Source: Paenibacillus sp. H1-7
GTDB lineage: Bacteria > Bacillota > Bacilli > Paenibacillales > NBRC-103111
Direction: 5' to 3'
NCBI RefSeq assembly: GCF_022354825.1
Contig: NZ_CP031168.1
Location: forward strand, 186,001-250,000
DNA length: 64,000 nucleotides
The notes beneath the pieces are model-generated. The model was given only the letters and a program-made list of their open reading frames with translations. It had not been told where the DNA came from and ran no database searches. A program made the translations under genes and the position numbers. Below are positions 23,959 to 34,557 of the stretch, one piece after another (the first letter of the stretch is position 1; every line of letters starts with the position of its first letter).

Positions 23959-25533
23959 TTGAACAGAAACCTGCTGCTGAAGTTATTGAAAAAAAGACAA
24001 CCTGCGCCTCCGGTTCAAGAGCAGCAGCACGCTCAAAATTCTCAACACCTTCTTGTCCCGGACCTGCAAAGCAATCTGAATTTGCTTCATTCCATTTATG
24101 CCAATTGTTCGGACGTCGTGTTTAGGACTTTTTATATCGGGGGAACGATCAAGGCCAATTTATTGTTTGTCGAAGGGTTATCGAACTGCGATTCTATCGA
24201 TATGTATGTGATTACTCCTCTGTTGAAGGAGGACATCGCCGGGTTTGCAGATATGAAGCAGCTGGCGGAAAGGATCATCTCCGTATCGGATGCCAAACCG
24301 ATTGCGACGATTGAAGATTGTGTCTGGTATGCGGCCAACGGATATCCGGTTCTATTGTGCGAGAATGAAGCCCAGGGACTGGCATTAGGGCTGAGCAAAT
24401 GGGAGAAGCGGGGGATTGAAGAGCCTTCGGCCGAAGTAGGGATCCGGGGGCCGCGTGAAGGGTTTACCGAGACGCTGCGGGTCAACACTTCCCAAATCCG
24501 GCGCATCATTAAGAGTCCACGGCTCAAAATGGAAACAATGAAAATCGGCGATTATACCCAGACGAATGTCACTTTGGCTTATATCGAGGGGCTTGCGGAC
24601 AAGACACTGATAGAGGAAGTGAAAAACCGGCTCCATCGCATTCGCATCGACGGAATTCTGGAAAGCGGGTATATCGAGGAAATGATAGAGGATATGCCTT
24701 ACTCCCCGTTTCCTCAGCTGCTTAGCACGGAACGTCCCGACGTTACCTGCGGCAACCTGATGGAGGGGCGGATAGCGATTTTGTCGGAGGGGACTCCATT
24801 TGTTCTTATTGCACCTGTAACCTTATTTTCCTTATTGCAGTCTTCAGAAGATTATTATCAACGGTTTTGGATCGCTACGATTACGCGATGGCTGAGATAT
24901 ATGTTTACATTAATATCGCTGCTGCTTCCATCGATTTATGTTGCGGTGCTTACCTTTCACCAAGAGATGGTGCCGGGCTCGCTGTTGATCAGTATGGCAA
25001 GCTCAAGGGAAGCGGTACCTTTTCCGGCTTTTATTGAGGCGCTGATTATGGAGGTTACGTTCGAAGCGCTTCGTGAAGCGGGAGTGCGGCTGCCCAAGCA
25101 GATAGGCGCTGCCGTCAGCATCGTCGGGGCGCTCGTTATCGGCCAGGCAGCGGTTCAGGCCGGCCTTGTCTCTGCGCCTATGGTTATCGTGGTTGCCATT
25201 ACCGGCATCTCGTCCTTTATGGTTCCGCGTTACATCGTCGGGATTGCCATACGGATGCTGCGGTTTCCATTAATTTTTCTGGCGGGGACGTTAGGGCTGC
25301 TTGGCATTATGATGGGGATTATCGCTATCGTTCTCCACCTGTGCGGCTTGCGATCCTTCGGCATTCCTTATTTGGCTTCCGTCGCGATTCCAAAGGGGGG
25401 CGAGTTGAAAGATATCTTTGTGAGAGCGCCTTGGTGGATGATGAATACGCGTCCTCATCTTACCGGGGACTATGATCAATACCGGCAGTCTGCCAGTCAA
25501 AAGCCGGGGCCGGAGAGAGGTGACGAAAAGTAA
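23959..25533 (+). CDS. Spore germinant receptor A subunit (GerA family)
   Basis: 524 residues. The start is TTG after GGAGGAG. The N-terminal cytoplasmic part (residues 1-295) has family hallmarks NCSDVVFRTFYIGG, LLCENEAQGLALGL, and EPSAEVGIRGPREGFTE. The C-terminal half has about five membrane helices, starting RYMFTLISLLLPSIYVAV, and the conserved FPAFIEALIMEVTFEALREAGVRLP. GerA proteins sit in the inner spore membrane and form, with B and C subunits, a nutrient-gated complex that starts germination. The germinant cannot be predicted. Confidence 0.95.
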   Translation: MNRNLLLKLLKKRQPAPPVQEQQHAQNSQHLLVPDLQSNLNLLHSIYANCSDVVFRTFYIGGTIKANLLFVEGLSNCDSIDMYVITPLLKEDIAGFADMKQLAERIISVSDAKPIATIEDCVWYAANGYPVLLCENEAQGLALGLSKWEKRGIEEPSAEVGIRGPREGFTETLRVNTSQIRRIIKSPRLKMETMKIGDYTQTNVTLAYIEGLADKTLIEEVKNRLHRIRIDGILESGYIEEMIEDMPYSPFPQLLSTERPDVTCGNLMEGRIAILSEGTPFVLIAPVTLFSLLQSSEDYYQRFWIATITRWLRYMFTLISLLLPSIYVAVLTFHQEMVPGSLLISMASSREAVPFPAFIEALIMEVTFEALREAGVRLPKQIGAAVSIVGALVIGQAAVQAGLVSAPMVIVVAITGISSFMVPRYIVGIAIRMLRFPLIFLAGTLGLLGIMMGIIAIVLHLCGLRSFGIPYLASVAIPKGGELKDIFVRAPWWMMNTRPHLTGDYDQYRQSASQKPGPERGDEK

Positions 25534-25547
25534 AAGGGGTGGGTCGG

Positions 25548-26654
25548 ATGCTGGAGAAAGGAAAGATTTCGGCGGTACAAATGGGGCTTATGCTGTATCC
25601 CACGGTATTGGGTACGGGGTTTCTCGTACTTCCGACCCTATCTTCCCGATATGCAGGCAACGATCTTTGGCTGGCTAGTATGTTAGCTTCTTTGACGGGC
25701 GTCATCGCCATATATGCTGCATGCCGCTTGCACGATCATTATCCTAAACAGAGTATCGTTCAGTACAGCGAAAACATTGTCGGAAAAATACCGGGTAAAA
25801 TATTGGGCGTCATTTACTTCCTGTATTTAGTGCGTGCCACAGGGATCATTACCCGGGAATATGCCGAATTCGTCAAAGGCAACTTTTTGTTCAAAACACC
25901 GATTTTACTTGTTATTGCCTTAATGATTGTACTTGCTGCTGTGGCTGTACGCGGCGGTGTGGAGATGTTGGCCAGAAGTGCCGTCATTTTCACACCCATC
26001 TTTATTATTCCATTATTTCTTCTGCTGTTTCTGATCGGCCAGCTGGACTTGGGAAATATATTTCCCATACTGAATCACGGATTCGTCCCTGTCCTTAGGG
26101 GAACAGCATCGCCTCAAGCATGGATGAGCGAATTTTTTTTAATGACGTTTTTCTTGCCTTGCCTGCAGGATCCGGGAAAAGGAAAACAATGGGGCACGGT
26201 TTCGCTAATCGCGGTCGTTCTCAGCTTGACTTATGTCAATCTGATCACTTTATTTCTACTCGGGCCGGATATCGAGAATAAGTCGTATCCTGTCTTGACG
26301 GCTTTCCGCTATATCAGCGTCGCTAATTTTGTCGAGAATTTGGAGGCAGGTCTGTTGGCCATGTGGATCGTCGGAAACTTCGTCAAAATTGCAGTCTTCT
26401 ATTATGCGACCGTGCTCTCATTAGCACATACCTGTCAACTGTCCGATTACCGGTCTATTGTGTTTCCAATCGGAATTTTGGCCGTCATATGCAGCATGTG
26501 GGGGCTGCCCGATTTACCGAAGGTCAAGCTGTATTTGAAACTGGTAGCCCCTTTCGAAATTACTACGATTCTCTTGATCATTCCGATGATCTTGCTGATT
26601 ATCCGGGCTTTGCGCGCCAAGAAAACGAATGGCGGTGAAAAAGCGACCCGATGA
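25548..26654 (+). CDS. Spore germinant receptor B subunit, copy 1 (GerB family)
   Basis: 368 residues with ten membrane helices, a member of the amino acid permease-like GerAB family. It starts MLEKGKISAVQMGLMLYPTVLGTGFLVLP, which carries the broken first helix used for ligand binding in APC-type transporters. The ATG is 14 bases after the stop of the A subunit, with AAAGGGGTGG upstream. A second, clearly paralogous B gene follows. B subunits bind the small-molecule germinant in the membrane, so two copies could widen or combine germinant specificity. Confidence 0.93.
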   Translation: MLEKGKISAVQMGLMLYPTVLGTGFLVLPTLSSRYAGNDLWLASMLASLTGVIAIYAACRLHDHYPKQSIVQYSENIVGKIPGKILGVIYFLYLVRATGIITREYAEFVKGNFLFKTPILLVIALMIVLAAVAVRGGVEMLARSAVIFTPIFIIPLFLLLFLIGQLDLGNIFPILNHGFVPVLRGTASPQAWMSEFFLMTFFLPCLQDPGKGKQWGTVSLIAVVLSLTYVNLITLFLLGPDIENKSYPVLTAFRYISVANFVENLEAGLLAMWIVGNFVKIAVFYYATVLSLAHTCQLSDYRSIVFPIGILAVICSMWGLPDLPKVKLYLKLVAPFEITTILLIIPMILLIIRALRAKKTNGGEKATR

Positions 26655-26715
26655 AAGTCGGCGAAATAAGAACAGGGACTGGAATAAATCTTAACCTAAA
26701 GCGGGTGAACGGAAC

Positions 26716-27819
26716 ATGCTGGAGAAGGGAAAAATGTCCGCCTATCAAATGGGACTTCTTATGTACCCTCTTATTTTGGCTACAGGCTTTATAACGTTAC
26801 CGGTCACTGCCGGAGAGTACGCAAAAAATGATTTATGGATGACACCCCTTGTTGCCTCCATATGCGGATTGATAAGCGTCCTTACAGCGATCCGGTTACA
26901 TGAGCTGTACCCGAAGCAAACCCCAATCCAGTACAGCACTCGTATCGCAGGGAAAATACCTGGTAAAATACTCGGAATAGCATACTATCTTTTGATCACC
27001 TCTATTTCAGGAACGGTTACCCGTCAATATGCGGATTTTGTGACCGGCAACTTTTTATTCAAAACACCGATCCTGTTAGTTATTTTCTCCATCCTTCTGC
27101 TCGCGGCCTTCGCCGTACGCGGCGGAGTGGAAATGATCGCAAGGAGCGCAACGATCTTCACGCCCTTCTTTATTCTTCCGACCTTTTTTCTCCTGTTTCT
27201 GATTCCTGACTTGGATGTGCGGAATCTGTTTCCGGTCCTTCATCATGGGTGGGTACCTGTACTCAAGGGGGCAGCTATGCCGCAAGCATGGTTCAGCGAA
27301 TATTTCCTGATTTCGTTTTTTCTCCCGTACCTGACCGATCCGCAAAAAGGAAGAAAGTGGGGGGTCCTTTCCTTGAGCGCCGCCATAATGAGCTTGACGT
27401 ACGTCAATATCATTACTTTGTTCCTGCTTGGTGTGGACTCAAGCAATAAAATGTATCCGATTTTGGTTGCTTTCCGTTATATCAGCTTAGGCAATTTTTT
27501 CGAAAATTTGGAATCACTGCTTTTGGCCATGTGGGTGCTCGGAAACTTTGTCAAAATCGGAGGATTTTACTATACAGCGGCTCTTTCGCTCGCACAGTGC
27601 TTAAGTCTGTCCGATTACCGTCCGGTTGTCTTTCCCGTGGGACTCCTGATTATGGCTTTCAGCTTGTGGGGGCTGCCGACTTTTGCTGCGACTGCCATAT
27701 ATAACAGATTCATCATTCCGTTCGAATTGCCGCTCATGCTGACGGTCATTCCATTACTGCTGCTTTTGACAGCCATTTTCAAAAGAAAAGCATTGGGCAA
27801 AGGAGGGGCGGAGCAATGA
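26716..27819 (+). CDS. Spore germinant receptor B subunit, copy 2 (GerB family)
   Basis: 367 residues, same length and helix pattern as the preceding B gene and sharing long stretches (for example NFLFKTPILLVI and AVRGGVEM). The start MLEKGKMSAYQMGLLMYP is nearly the same. The pair is a tandem duplication that has diverged in the binding helices (TGFITLPVTAGEY against TGFLVLPTLSSRY), which suggests different ligands. The stop overlaps the start of the C subunit by four bases (ATGA). Confidence 0.93.
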   Translation: MLEKGKMSAYQMGLLMYPLILATGFITLPVTAGEYAKNDLWMTPLVASICGLISVLTAIRLHELYPKQTPIQYSTRIAGKIPGKILGIAYYLLITSISGTVTRQYADFVTGNFLFKTPILLVIFSILLLAAFAVRGGVEMIARSATIFTPFFILPTFFLLFLIPDLDVRNLFPVLHHGWVPVLKGAAMPQAWFSEYFLISFFLPYLTDPQKGRKWGVLSLSAAIMSLTYVNIITLFLLGVDSSNKMYPILVAFRYISLGNFFENLESLLLAMWVLGNFVKIGGFYYTAALSLAQCLSLSDYRPVVFPVGLLIMAFSLWGLPTFAATAIYNRFIIPFELPLMLTVIPLLLLLTAIFKRKALGKGGAEQ

Positions 27820-29009
27820 AACGTATCGGGAAACCGGCCGTCGCCGTTCTGCTTCTGATCTTGCTTGGAGGCTGCTGGGACCGTACCGAGCTGAACGATT
27901 TGGCGGTGGTGACGGCTTTAGCCCTCGATATGGGAGAGAACAACCAGATCCGAACGACCATCCAAGTCATTATTCCGCAGAACCAGGGCGCAGGGGGGAT
28001 GATGGGAGGGGGAGGAACCGGCGGAGGCGCGGCGCGGCGCACCACTATACGGTCAGAGCAAGGGTCCAATATTGCGGATGCATTATCCAAGCTGCAGCGG
28101 AAGATGCCGCGGAAGCTGTTTTGGGGGCAATGCAAAATATTTGTTTTCAGCGAAACGTTGGCTAAAGCAGGAATCCGGGAGCAATTCGATTTTTTGGTTC
28201 GTCATCCTCAGCCGCGCGAGAGAGCTTATATGTTTGTCAGCAAAGGGCTAGCCGCCGAAGCGCTTGAATTGTTTCCGCCTATCGAACGGTCCTCGGCGGA
28301 AGTGATGAGGAAATTATCCGATTTGCAAATCGGCATTCGTGTGACGCTGGAGCAACTGAGCCAGATGCTGAAAGGGGAAGCCCGATCGGCTATGCTCCCG
28401 CTGATCTACATTCTTCCGAAAGCGGTATCGGCCGAGCCGTATCAAACGATACCGTACATCTTCGGTACGGCCATATTCAAAAAAGACAAGATGGTTGGCG
28501 AAATATCGGAAAAAGTAACGCGCGGCGTCATGTGGATCAAAAATGAGATCAAAGAATATACCGTGACCTATAAAATCGGCAAGGAGGAAGGATTCGTATC
28601 GTTAAAACCGGTAAAAGCAAGGGTAAGGATGATTCCTGAAATGGATGGAAATCAGTGGAGGATGACCATTAAGGTGTATACGGAGGGGGATTTGGTTCAG
28701 AACGGAACCGTTCTCGATCCGATGGATCCGAACTTGTTAAAGAGCATGGAGGAGTCGTTTGCGAACGACGTGACAGAACGAATCCGCCTAGCGCTTCGCG
28801 AGGCGCAGGAACGGTTAAAAGTGGATATGTTCGGCTTCGCGACGGAATATTACCGTAAGTATCCTAAACAATGGGAGGCGGTAAAAGATCATTGGGATGA
28901 CACATTTCCGGATGTGAAAGTGAAGGTTGAAGTGGAAGCACATATTCTTAGACCCGGGCTTATTAACACCCCGGGAGGAATGCCTGAGGAAGAGGTGACG
29001 AAACAATGA
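27816..29009 (+). CDS. Spore germinant receptor C subunit (GerC lipoprotein)
   Basis: 397 residues. Lipobox LGGC (Cys20) is followed by WDRTELNDLAVVTALALDMG, the signature start of Ger(x)C proteins. A Gly-rich insert (residues 50-70, MMGGGGTGGGA) in the first domain is unusual. The rest follows the family: KLFWGQCKIFVFSE, REQFDFLVRHPQPRERAY, and a C-terminal helix with DMFGFATEYYRKYPKQWE. It is attached to the outer face of the inner spore membrane and is needed for receptor assembly. It overlaps both neighbours by four bases. Confidence 0.95.
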   Translation: MKRIGKPAVAVLLLILLGGCWDRTELNDLAVVTALALDMGENNQIRTTIQVIIPQNQGAGGMMGGGGTGGGAARRTTIRSEQGSNIADALSKLQRKMPRKLFWGQCKIFVFSETLAKAGIREQFDFLVRHPQPRERAYMFVSKGLAAEALELFPPIERSSAEVMRKLSDLQIGIRVTLEQLSQMLKGEARSAMLPLIYILPKAVSAEPYQTIPYIFGTAIFKKDKMVGEISEKVTRGVMWIKNEIKEYTVTYKIGKEEGFVSLKPVKARVRMIPEMDGNQWRMTIKVYTEGDLVQNGTVLDPMDPNLLKSMEESFANDVTERIRLALREAQERLKVDMFGFATEYYRKYPKQWEAVKDHWDDTFPDVKVKVEVEAHILRPGLINTPGGMPEEEVTKQ

Positions 29010-29227
29010 GATGGACCTTCTTTTACATCGTTACGGTCTCTGTGTTGGTTATTGCATGGGTTGAATGGCCGCAGCTCAAAAAAAAGCCGAAGCGGGACCG
29101 GGTAGTATTCGCTTCGCTTCTTCTCCTGGGCTGGGGCTTGTCCATGCTGGACTTGCCGAATACTCCCGGCCCTCCGATGGTCCTAGAGGCCATCTTCAAG
29201 CCGTTATGGCCATTGTTGGAGCCATGA
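29006..29227 (+). CDS. Small two-helix membrane protein, D-type subunit of a germinant receptor
   Basis: 73 residues with two hydrophobic segments (FFYIVTVSVLVIAW and VVFASLLLLGWGLSML) separated by a basic loop KKKPKRD, ending in a Pro-rich tail. The ATGA overlap with the C-subunit gene shows it belongs to the operon. Small two-helix D subunits encoded next to ger operons are known in Bacillus and modulate germination. The topology and position fit, though the sequence is too short for a firm family call. Confidence 0.75.
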   Translation: MRWTFFYIVTVSVLVIAWVEWPQLKKKPKRDRVVFASLLLLGWGLSMLDLPNTPGPPMVLEAIFKPLWPLLEP

Positions 29228-29258
29228 GAAGGCTGGGAGATGCAATTCGCATGGGGGG

Positions 29259-29282
29259 AGGTGAAGGATACTCCCTTCACCT
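29259..29282. other. Hairpin between convergent operons
   Basis: AGGTGAAGG (29259-29267) and CCTTCACCT (29274-29282) form a perfect nine-pair stem with a six-base loop. There is no T run, so it is either a weak bidirectional stop or an RNA-stabilising structure at the meeting point of the ger operon and the kinase gene. Confidence 0.45.
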
Positions 29283-29288
29283 GGCCCA

Positions 29289-30677
29289 TTACGATGAAAT
29301 CGGCAGGGTAACGGTAAACGTCGTCCCCTCGCCGAGGCGGCTTTGCACTTGGATGCTGCCGTGGTGCATCTCGACGATTTTTTTCACGATCGACAGCCCG
29401 AGCCCGCTGCCGTTACTCGTGCCGCTGCGGTTGCGCGATTTATCCGCTTTGTAGAAGCGCTCGAAGATATGCTCCAAATCCTCCTGTGCAATGCCGATTC
29501 CGGTATCGGTAATCCGGATGACGGCCGAATCGGCCAGCCGCTGCAGGTGGATGCCTATCGTTCCTTTGTCCGGTGTGAACTTGATACAGTTGTTAATCAG
29601 GTTGACCCATACCTGACTCAACATATCTTCGTCTGCATGGACAGTTACTTCTTCGAGGTCGACGTCCATGTCAATCGCTTTGTCCAGCCATTGCGGCTCG
29701 CATGCCAGCACGATGCGGCGCAGCTGCTTATCCAGCCGATACGGCTTCGGCTCGTACGGGTGATGATTCGATTCGAGCGACGTCAGCTTGAGCAGGTTGT
29801 CGCTCAGCTTCGACAGCCGCTTGCTCTCCGTTTCAATAATGTCGAGATAGTGAAGCCGCTCCTCCGGGTTCAACTGCTCGTTGCGCAGGGCGCGGGCAAA
29901 TCCGCTGATCGATGTCAGCGGAGACTGAATCTCGTGGGACACGTTGGAGATGAACTCCTGCCGCATTTGCTCCATCTGGTTCAGTTCTACCGCCATATGA
30001 TTCAAGCTTTGCGACAGCTCGCCCCAAGGCCCGCGGTTATGAAGCGCCGTGAAGGTGACGTTGAAATCCCCACGTGCAATTTTGCGGATGGCGGCGACCA
30101 TGTTTTTCAGAGCTTGCATTTGTTTTTTCCTTGCCGGAGTAGCGCAGAGAATGACGATGTAAAACAGGAGCAGATCCACTACGACCGTGAGAAGCTGCTT
30201 GCCGTAATCGTGAAACAGGCTTAACGCTTCCGCTTGAATGAATAGGGCATAAGGGCGCCCGCCTAGCATAAGAGTTTGGCCTGTAACGGCAAAGCCGGCC
30301 ATGAACAGGTTCGGACGGTCCACGCGCTGGAGGATATCCCCCGACAGCACCTGAGCGACGTCGGCCGGATCGATGCTTTGGGCGAACGCCGAAGCGTCCG
30401 CTCCTCCCGAGTCGAGCTTGCGGCCCGTCGTGTCTATAAGCACGATGCGTTCCTTCTTGAGAAGCGCCAGCTGCTTCATCAGCATTTCCGCGTTCATCTC
30501 GCCTGAGTCGGGGCCGGACAATAAGGCGATTTTGCTGCCGCTTTCGAGCATGTCGGCCCACAGCGCCTCTCTGTCCCGCGCATCGTACATATAGGCGGTG
30601 ATTAGAAACGCAATGGTCCAAAACAGGATGGTGACGACCAGAAAGCCGACTACGCTGGCAGCGAAGCGCAGCTTCAT
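29289..30677 (-). CDS. Sensor histidine kinase (HAMP, HisKA, HATPase)
   Basis: 462 residues. A first membrane helix (FLVVTILFWTIAFLITAYMY), an extracellular part of about 130 residues, a second helix near 165-185, HAMP, then HisKA with the phosphorylated His in FISNVSHEIQSPL. The ATP-binding domain shows NNCIKFTP, DTGIGI and GSGLGLSIVKKI. Its ATG overlaps the stop of the response regulator by four bases, so they are translated together. The stimulus is unknown; the extracellular part (YDARDREALWADMLESG) is not a recognisable sensor fold. Confidence 0.93.
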   Translation of the reverse strand: MKLRFAASVVGFLVVTILFWTIAFLITAYMYDARDREALWADMLESGSKIALLSGPDSGEMNAEMLMKQLALLKKERIVLIDTTGRKLDSGGADASAFAQSIDPADVAQVLSGDILQRVDRPNLFMAGFAVTGQTLMLGGRPYALFIQAEALSLFHDYGKQLLTVVVDLLLFYIVILCATPARKKQMQALKNMVAAIRKIARGDFNVTFTALHNRGPWGELSQSLNHMAVELNQMEQMRQEFISNVSHEIQSPLTSISGFARALRNEQLNPEERLHYLDIIETESKRLSKLSDNLLKLTSLESNHHPYEPKPYRLDKQLRRIVLACEPQWLDKAIDMDVDLEEVTVHADEDMLSQVWVNLINNCIKFTPDKGTIGIHLQRLADSAVIRITDTGIGIAQEDLEHIFERFYKADKSRNRSGTSNGSGLGLSIVKKIVEMHHGSIQVQSRLGEGTTFTVTLPISS

Positions 30678-31348
30678 GGGAAAACCTCCAGACGGTAGCC
30701 CAAGCCCCGGATCGTGTTGATTTTAAAAGAGCACCGGTCTTCGGGAAACCGCTCGCGGAGACGGTTCACATGAACATCGACCGTTCTCTCGTTTCCTTCG
30801 AAATCGTAACCCCATATTTGCTCGATCAGCTGCTCGCGCGAAAACGTTTTGCCGGGGTAGCTCGCCAGCTTGAACAGCAGCTCGAACTCCTTTAAAGGGA
30901 TGGTCATGCTTTCTCCTGCGACGGTGAGCTCATACGTTTTGCGGTTCATGGCCAGCTCACCGACTTGAACCGTCTGGGAGGCGGCGATCCGGTACCGCTT
31001 CAGGAGCGCCTTCACCCGGGCGACCAGCTCGGGCGGATCGAACGGCTTGACGAGGTAATCGTCCGTACCGAGCTCGAAGCCTTTTACCTTCTGGGCCGTT
31101 TCACCCTTGGCCGTGAGCATGAGCAGGGGGAGCTCATAATGCTCCCTCAGCTCCTTGCACAGCTCCCAGCCGTCCATGTTCGGCATCATAATATCGAGAA
31201 TGACCATATCGACAGTTAGCGACGCCAGCTTATTCAGTGCATCCTCGCCATCCACGGCCTCGTACACTTCAAAGCCCTCATTGTTTAGGAACACCCGAAC
31301 CAGCTCGCGAATATGGGGATCGTCGTCCACGATCATCAGTTTTGTCAT
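30674..31348 (-). CDS. OmpR/PhoB-type response regulator
   Basis: 224 residues. The receiver domain starts MTKLMIVDDDPHIRELV, with the phosphorylated Asp in MVILDIMMPNMDGW and Lys in YLVKPFDPPE. A C-terminal winged helix ends KINTIRGLGYRLEV. I start at the ATG of MTKLM, since a longer upstream frame adds 25 residues with no domain or ribosome site; GGAGG lies 12 bases upstream. It overlaps the kinase gene by four bases. Targets are unknown; the neighbouring drug exporter gene is on the same strand but reads toward this gene from upstream. Confidence 0.93.
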   Translation of the reverse strand: MTKLMIVDDDPHIRELVRVFLNNEGFEVYEAVDGEDALNKLASLTVDMVILDIMMPNMDGWELCKELREHYELPLLMLTAKGETAQKVKGFELGTDDYLVKPFDPPELVARVKALLKRYRIAASQTVQVGELAMNRKTYELTVAGESMTIPLKEFELLFKLASYPGKTFSREQLIEQIWGYDFEGNERTVDVHVNRLRERFPEDRCSFKINTIRGLGYRLEVFP

Positions 31349-31439
31349 GGTTGTACCCGGCCTCCTTGCTGCAATATCCTCCAACGGATGGAACGGAATC
31401 ATCATCGGTAATAGAAATAGCATACACCAGTTACTTCCT

Positions 31440-33257
<1,818 letters not shown>

Positions 33258-33270
33258 TTATCTTGATGCT

Positions 33271-33813
33271 TTAAGCGTGAGCTGCGGTAGGCTTCGTGCC
33301 TTTGCCTGCTGTGTGGTTGGCGCCGTCTTTTTTATGAGCGAACCATTTGCGGAGCATTGGCATCAGGTAGTAGTCCAAACCGTATTTACCTGCGTTAGTA
33401 CCTGCGATGAATACGATACCGCCTACCAGGACTAGCCATGGGTTAGTGCTTACCGTACCGGCGAACATGAACATGAAGTTCATCATGAGTCCGAAGAACG
33501 CTGCCGCGGCAGTCAAGCAGCCGAGGATCAAGCCAAGGCCTACCAGGAATTCGCCGATCGGGATAAGGATGTTAATAAGCTTTACGTTCGGCAGTGCGAA
33601 GTTGTTCACGAAAGCGGTGAAGGTAGGGTAGACCAGCTCGCCGGTCGCTTTGTCAGCGATAGGCTTGGTGACCGCATTTTTCAGGAATCCTCCAGCGTCG
33701 AAGCCTCCTGTCAGCTTATGCCATCCTGCTGTTAACCACTCATAACCGACATACAATCTTACGAAAAGAAGAAGCATCGCCGCATATCTGTTTTCTCTAA
33801 GCCATTGTACCAT
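33271..33813 (-). CDS. DoxX-family membrane protein (DoxD-like)
   Basis: 180 residues with four membrane helices. The opening LLLFVRLYVGYEWLTAGWHKL and the helix IPIGEFLVGLGLILG are typical of DoxX/DoxD proteins, some of which are quinone-reducing subunits or modulators of thiol and quinone stress. A 35-residue insert after helix 1 (KNAVTKPIADKATGELVYP) is as in the longer DoxD-like members. The C-terminal tail is basic and cytoplasmic. The gene stands alone with GAGGAG before its ATG. Upstream it carries an Fnr-like site placed as for activation and a Rex-like site, suggesting a role at low oxygen or high NADH. Confidence 0.82.
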   Translation of the reverse strand: MVQWLRENRYAAMLLLFVRLYVGYEWLTAGWHKLTGGFDAGGFLKNAVTKPIADKATGELVYPTFTAFVNNFALPNVKLINILIPIGEFLVGLGLILGCLTAAAAFFGLMMNFMFMFAGTVSTNPWLVLVGGIVFIAGTNAGKYGLDYYLMPMLRKWFAHKKDGANHTAGKGTKPTAAHA

Positions 33814-33835
33814 GATCAGTCACTCCTCAAGTTTA

Positions 33836-33854
33836 TTGGTGAAATATTTCACAA
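33836..33854 (-). promoter_or_regulatory. Rex-like operator
   Basis: Read on the minus strand, TTGTGAAATATTTCAC followed by CAA is one base away from the Rex consensus TTGTGAAWWWWTTCACAA; the inner 14 bases are a perfect palindrome. It lies between promoter and start codon of the DoxX gene, about 25 bases upstream of the ATG, where bound Rex would block transcription. Confidence 0.55.
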
Positions 33855-33978
33855 TCCAGGGTAAAAAACAAAGTTCGTTGGTTTATTTTGTGCCGGATCG
33901 TCGGGATCGTTTAGTTTGTAGTTTTGGTTTCATGACTCATGTTCCTTTCTTTTTTGTTTGCTTCCTTTCTACACTTTT

Positions 33979-34023
33979 AGTGTACTCGATTTGGATAACA
34001 TTGTATGTGATTAAAATCACATA
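33979..34023 (-). promoter_or_regulatory. Fnr/Crp-type activator site and -10 box
   Basis: TGTGA and TCACA (34006-34010, 34017-34021), six bases apart, exactly fit the Gram-positive Fnr consensus. On the minus strand TACACT (33979-33984) is a plausible -10 box, and the site's centre lies about 41 bases upstream of the implied start, the standard spacing for an Fnr- or Crp-activated promoter. No -35 box is seen at the overlapping position, as expected for an activator-dependent promoter. Confidence 0.6.
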
Positions 34024-34055
34024 CTAAAAAAAGTTTGTTCCCTTATCGAAAGAAA

Positions 34056-34103
34056 TGAAAAGACCGCCTCCCGCGGATGACGATCCTTACGGTAGACGGC
34101 CTT
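34056..34103 (-). terminator. Terminator of the small gene at 34128-34367
   Basis: On the minus strand AAGGCCGTC pairs with GGCGGTCTT (two wobble pairs) and TTTTCATTTC follows. Confidence 0.6.
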
Positions 34104-34127
34104 CTTAAGTCCATGCATCAGGATGCT

Positions 34128-34367
34128 TTAGTAGAAAGGTGCCGGCTGATATGCTTGCGGCCTAGAACAGCCCGGGAATGGAAGAATGCTTTGAATTTGG
34201 CTCAGCGGGTAGTGCTTGGTTGCGAACTGCGTGTGGTACAAATATTCGAGCAAATAGATTTCTCCGCCCTGTACGCTGCACAAAACGCCGGATACTCCTT
34301 GCCCGTTCGTCAAAGAGACGCCTACCGGCTTGCCGATTAAATACGGGATGCTTTGATTCCATGACAT
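34128..34367 (-). CDS. Small protein with an Sm-like look, unknown function
   Basis: 79 residues. YLIGKPVGVSLTNGQGVSGVLCSVQGGEIYLLEYL has the alternating strands and turn pattern (function words G-x-x-V-x-V, then G-V-L, then G-E-I-Y-L-L) of a small five-stranded Sm/SH3-like barrel; the end KHYPLSQIQSILPFPGC closes it. I start at the second ATG, nine bases after GAGGGGG; the first ATG has no ribosome site. Similar small proteins are widespread in Bacillales, several of them spore-associated, but no role is assigned. The fold is an inference. Confidence 0.65.
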   Translation of the reverse strand: MSWNQSIPYLIGKPVGVSLTNGQGVSGVLCSVQGGEIYLLEYLYHTQFATKHYPLSQIQSILPFPGCSRPQAYQPAPFY

Positions 34368-34557
34368 GTGCGGATACCCCCTCATGCACTACTGTATGTA
34401 GAGGGAAGGAGGGGAGGTTACCGGCCCAAGACTTCCGTCGGGCGAGCAAGACTGATTGTTAAGCCAGTCAGGAAAGCAGATTGCATAGAAGCTCGAGATT
34501 ACACGACACAGCCTGCTTCGAGCCATTGGTATAAAGGTGACAAAAATGATAGCGTTA

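Noticed and set aside
25548-27819. Second GerB gene as an assembly duplication
   Set aside because: The copies differ throughout at the amino-acid level and have different leaders, so it is a real, diverged duplication.
34004-34023. Catabolite (CcpA cre) site
   Set aside because: The dyad TGTGA-N6-TCACA is a better fit to Fnr/Crp-type sites than to cre sequences, which carry a central CG.
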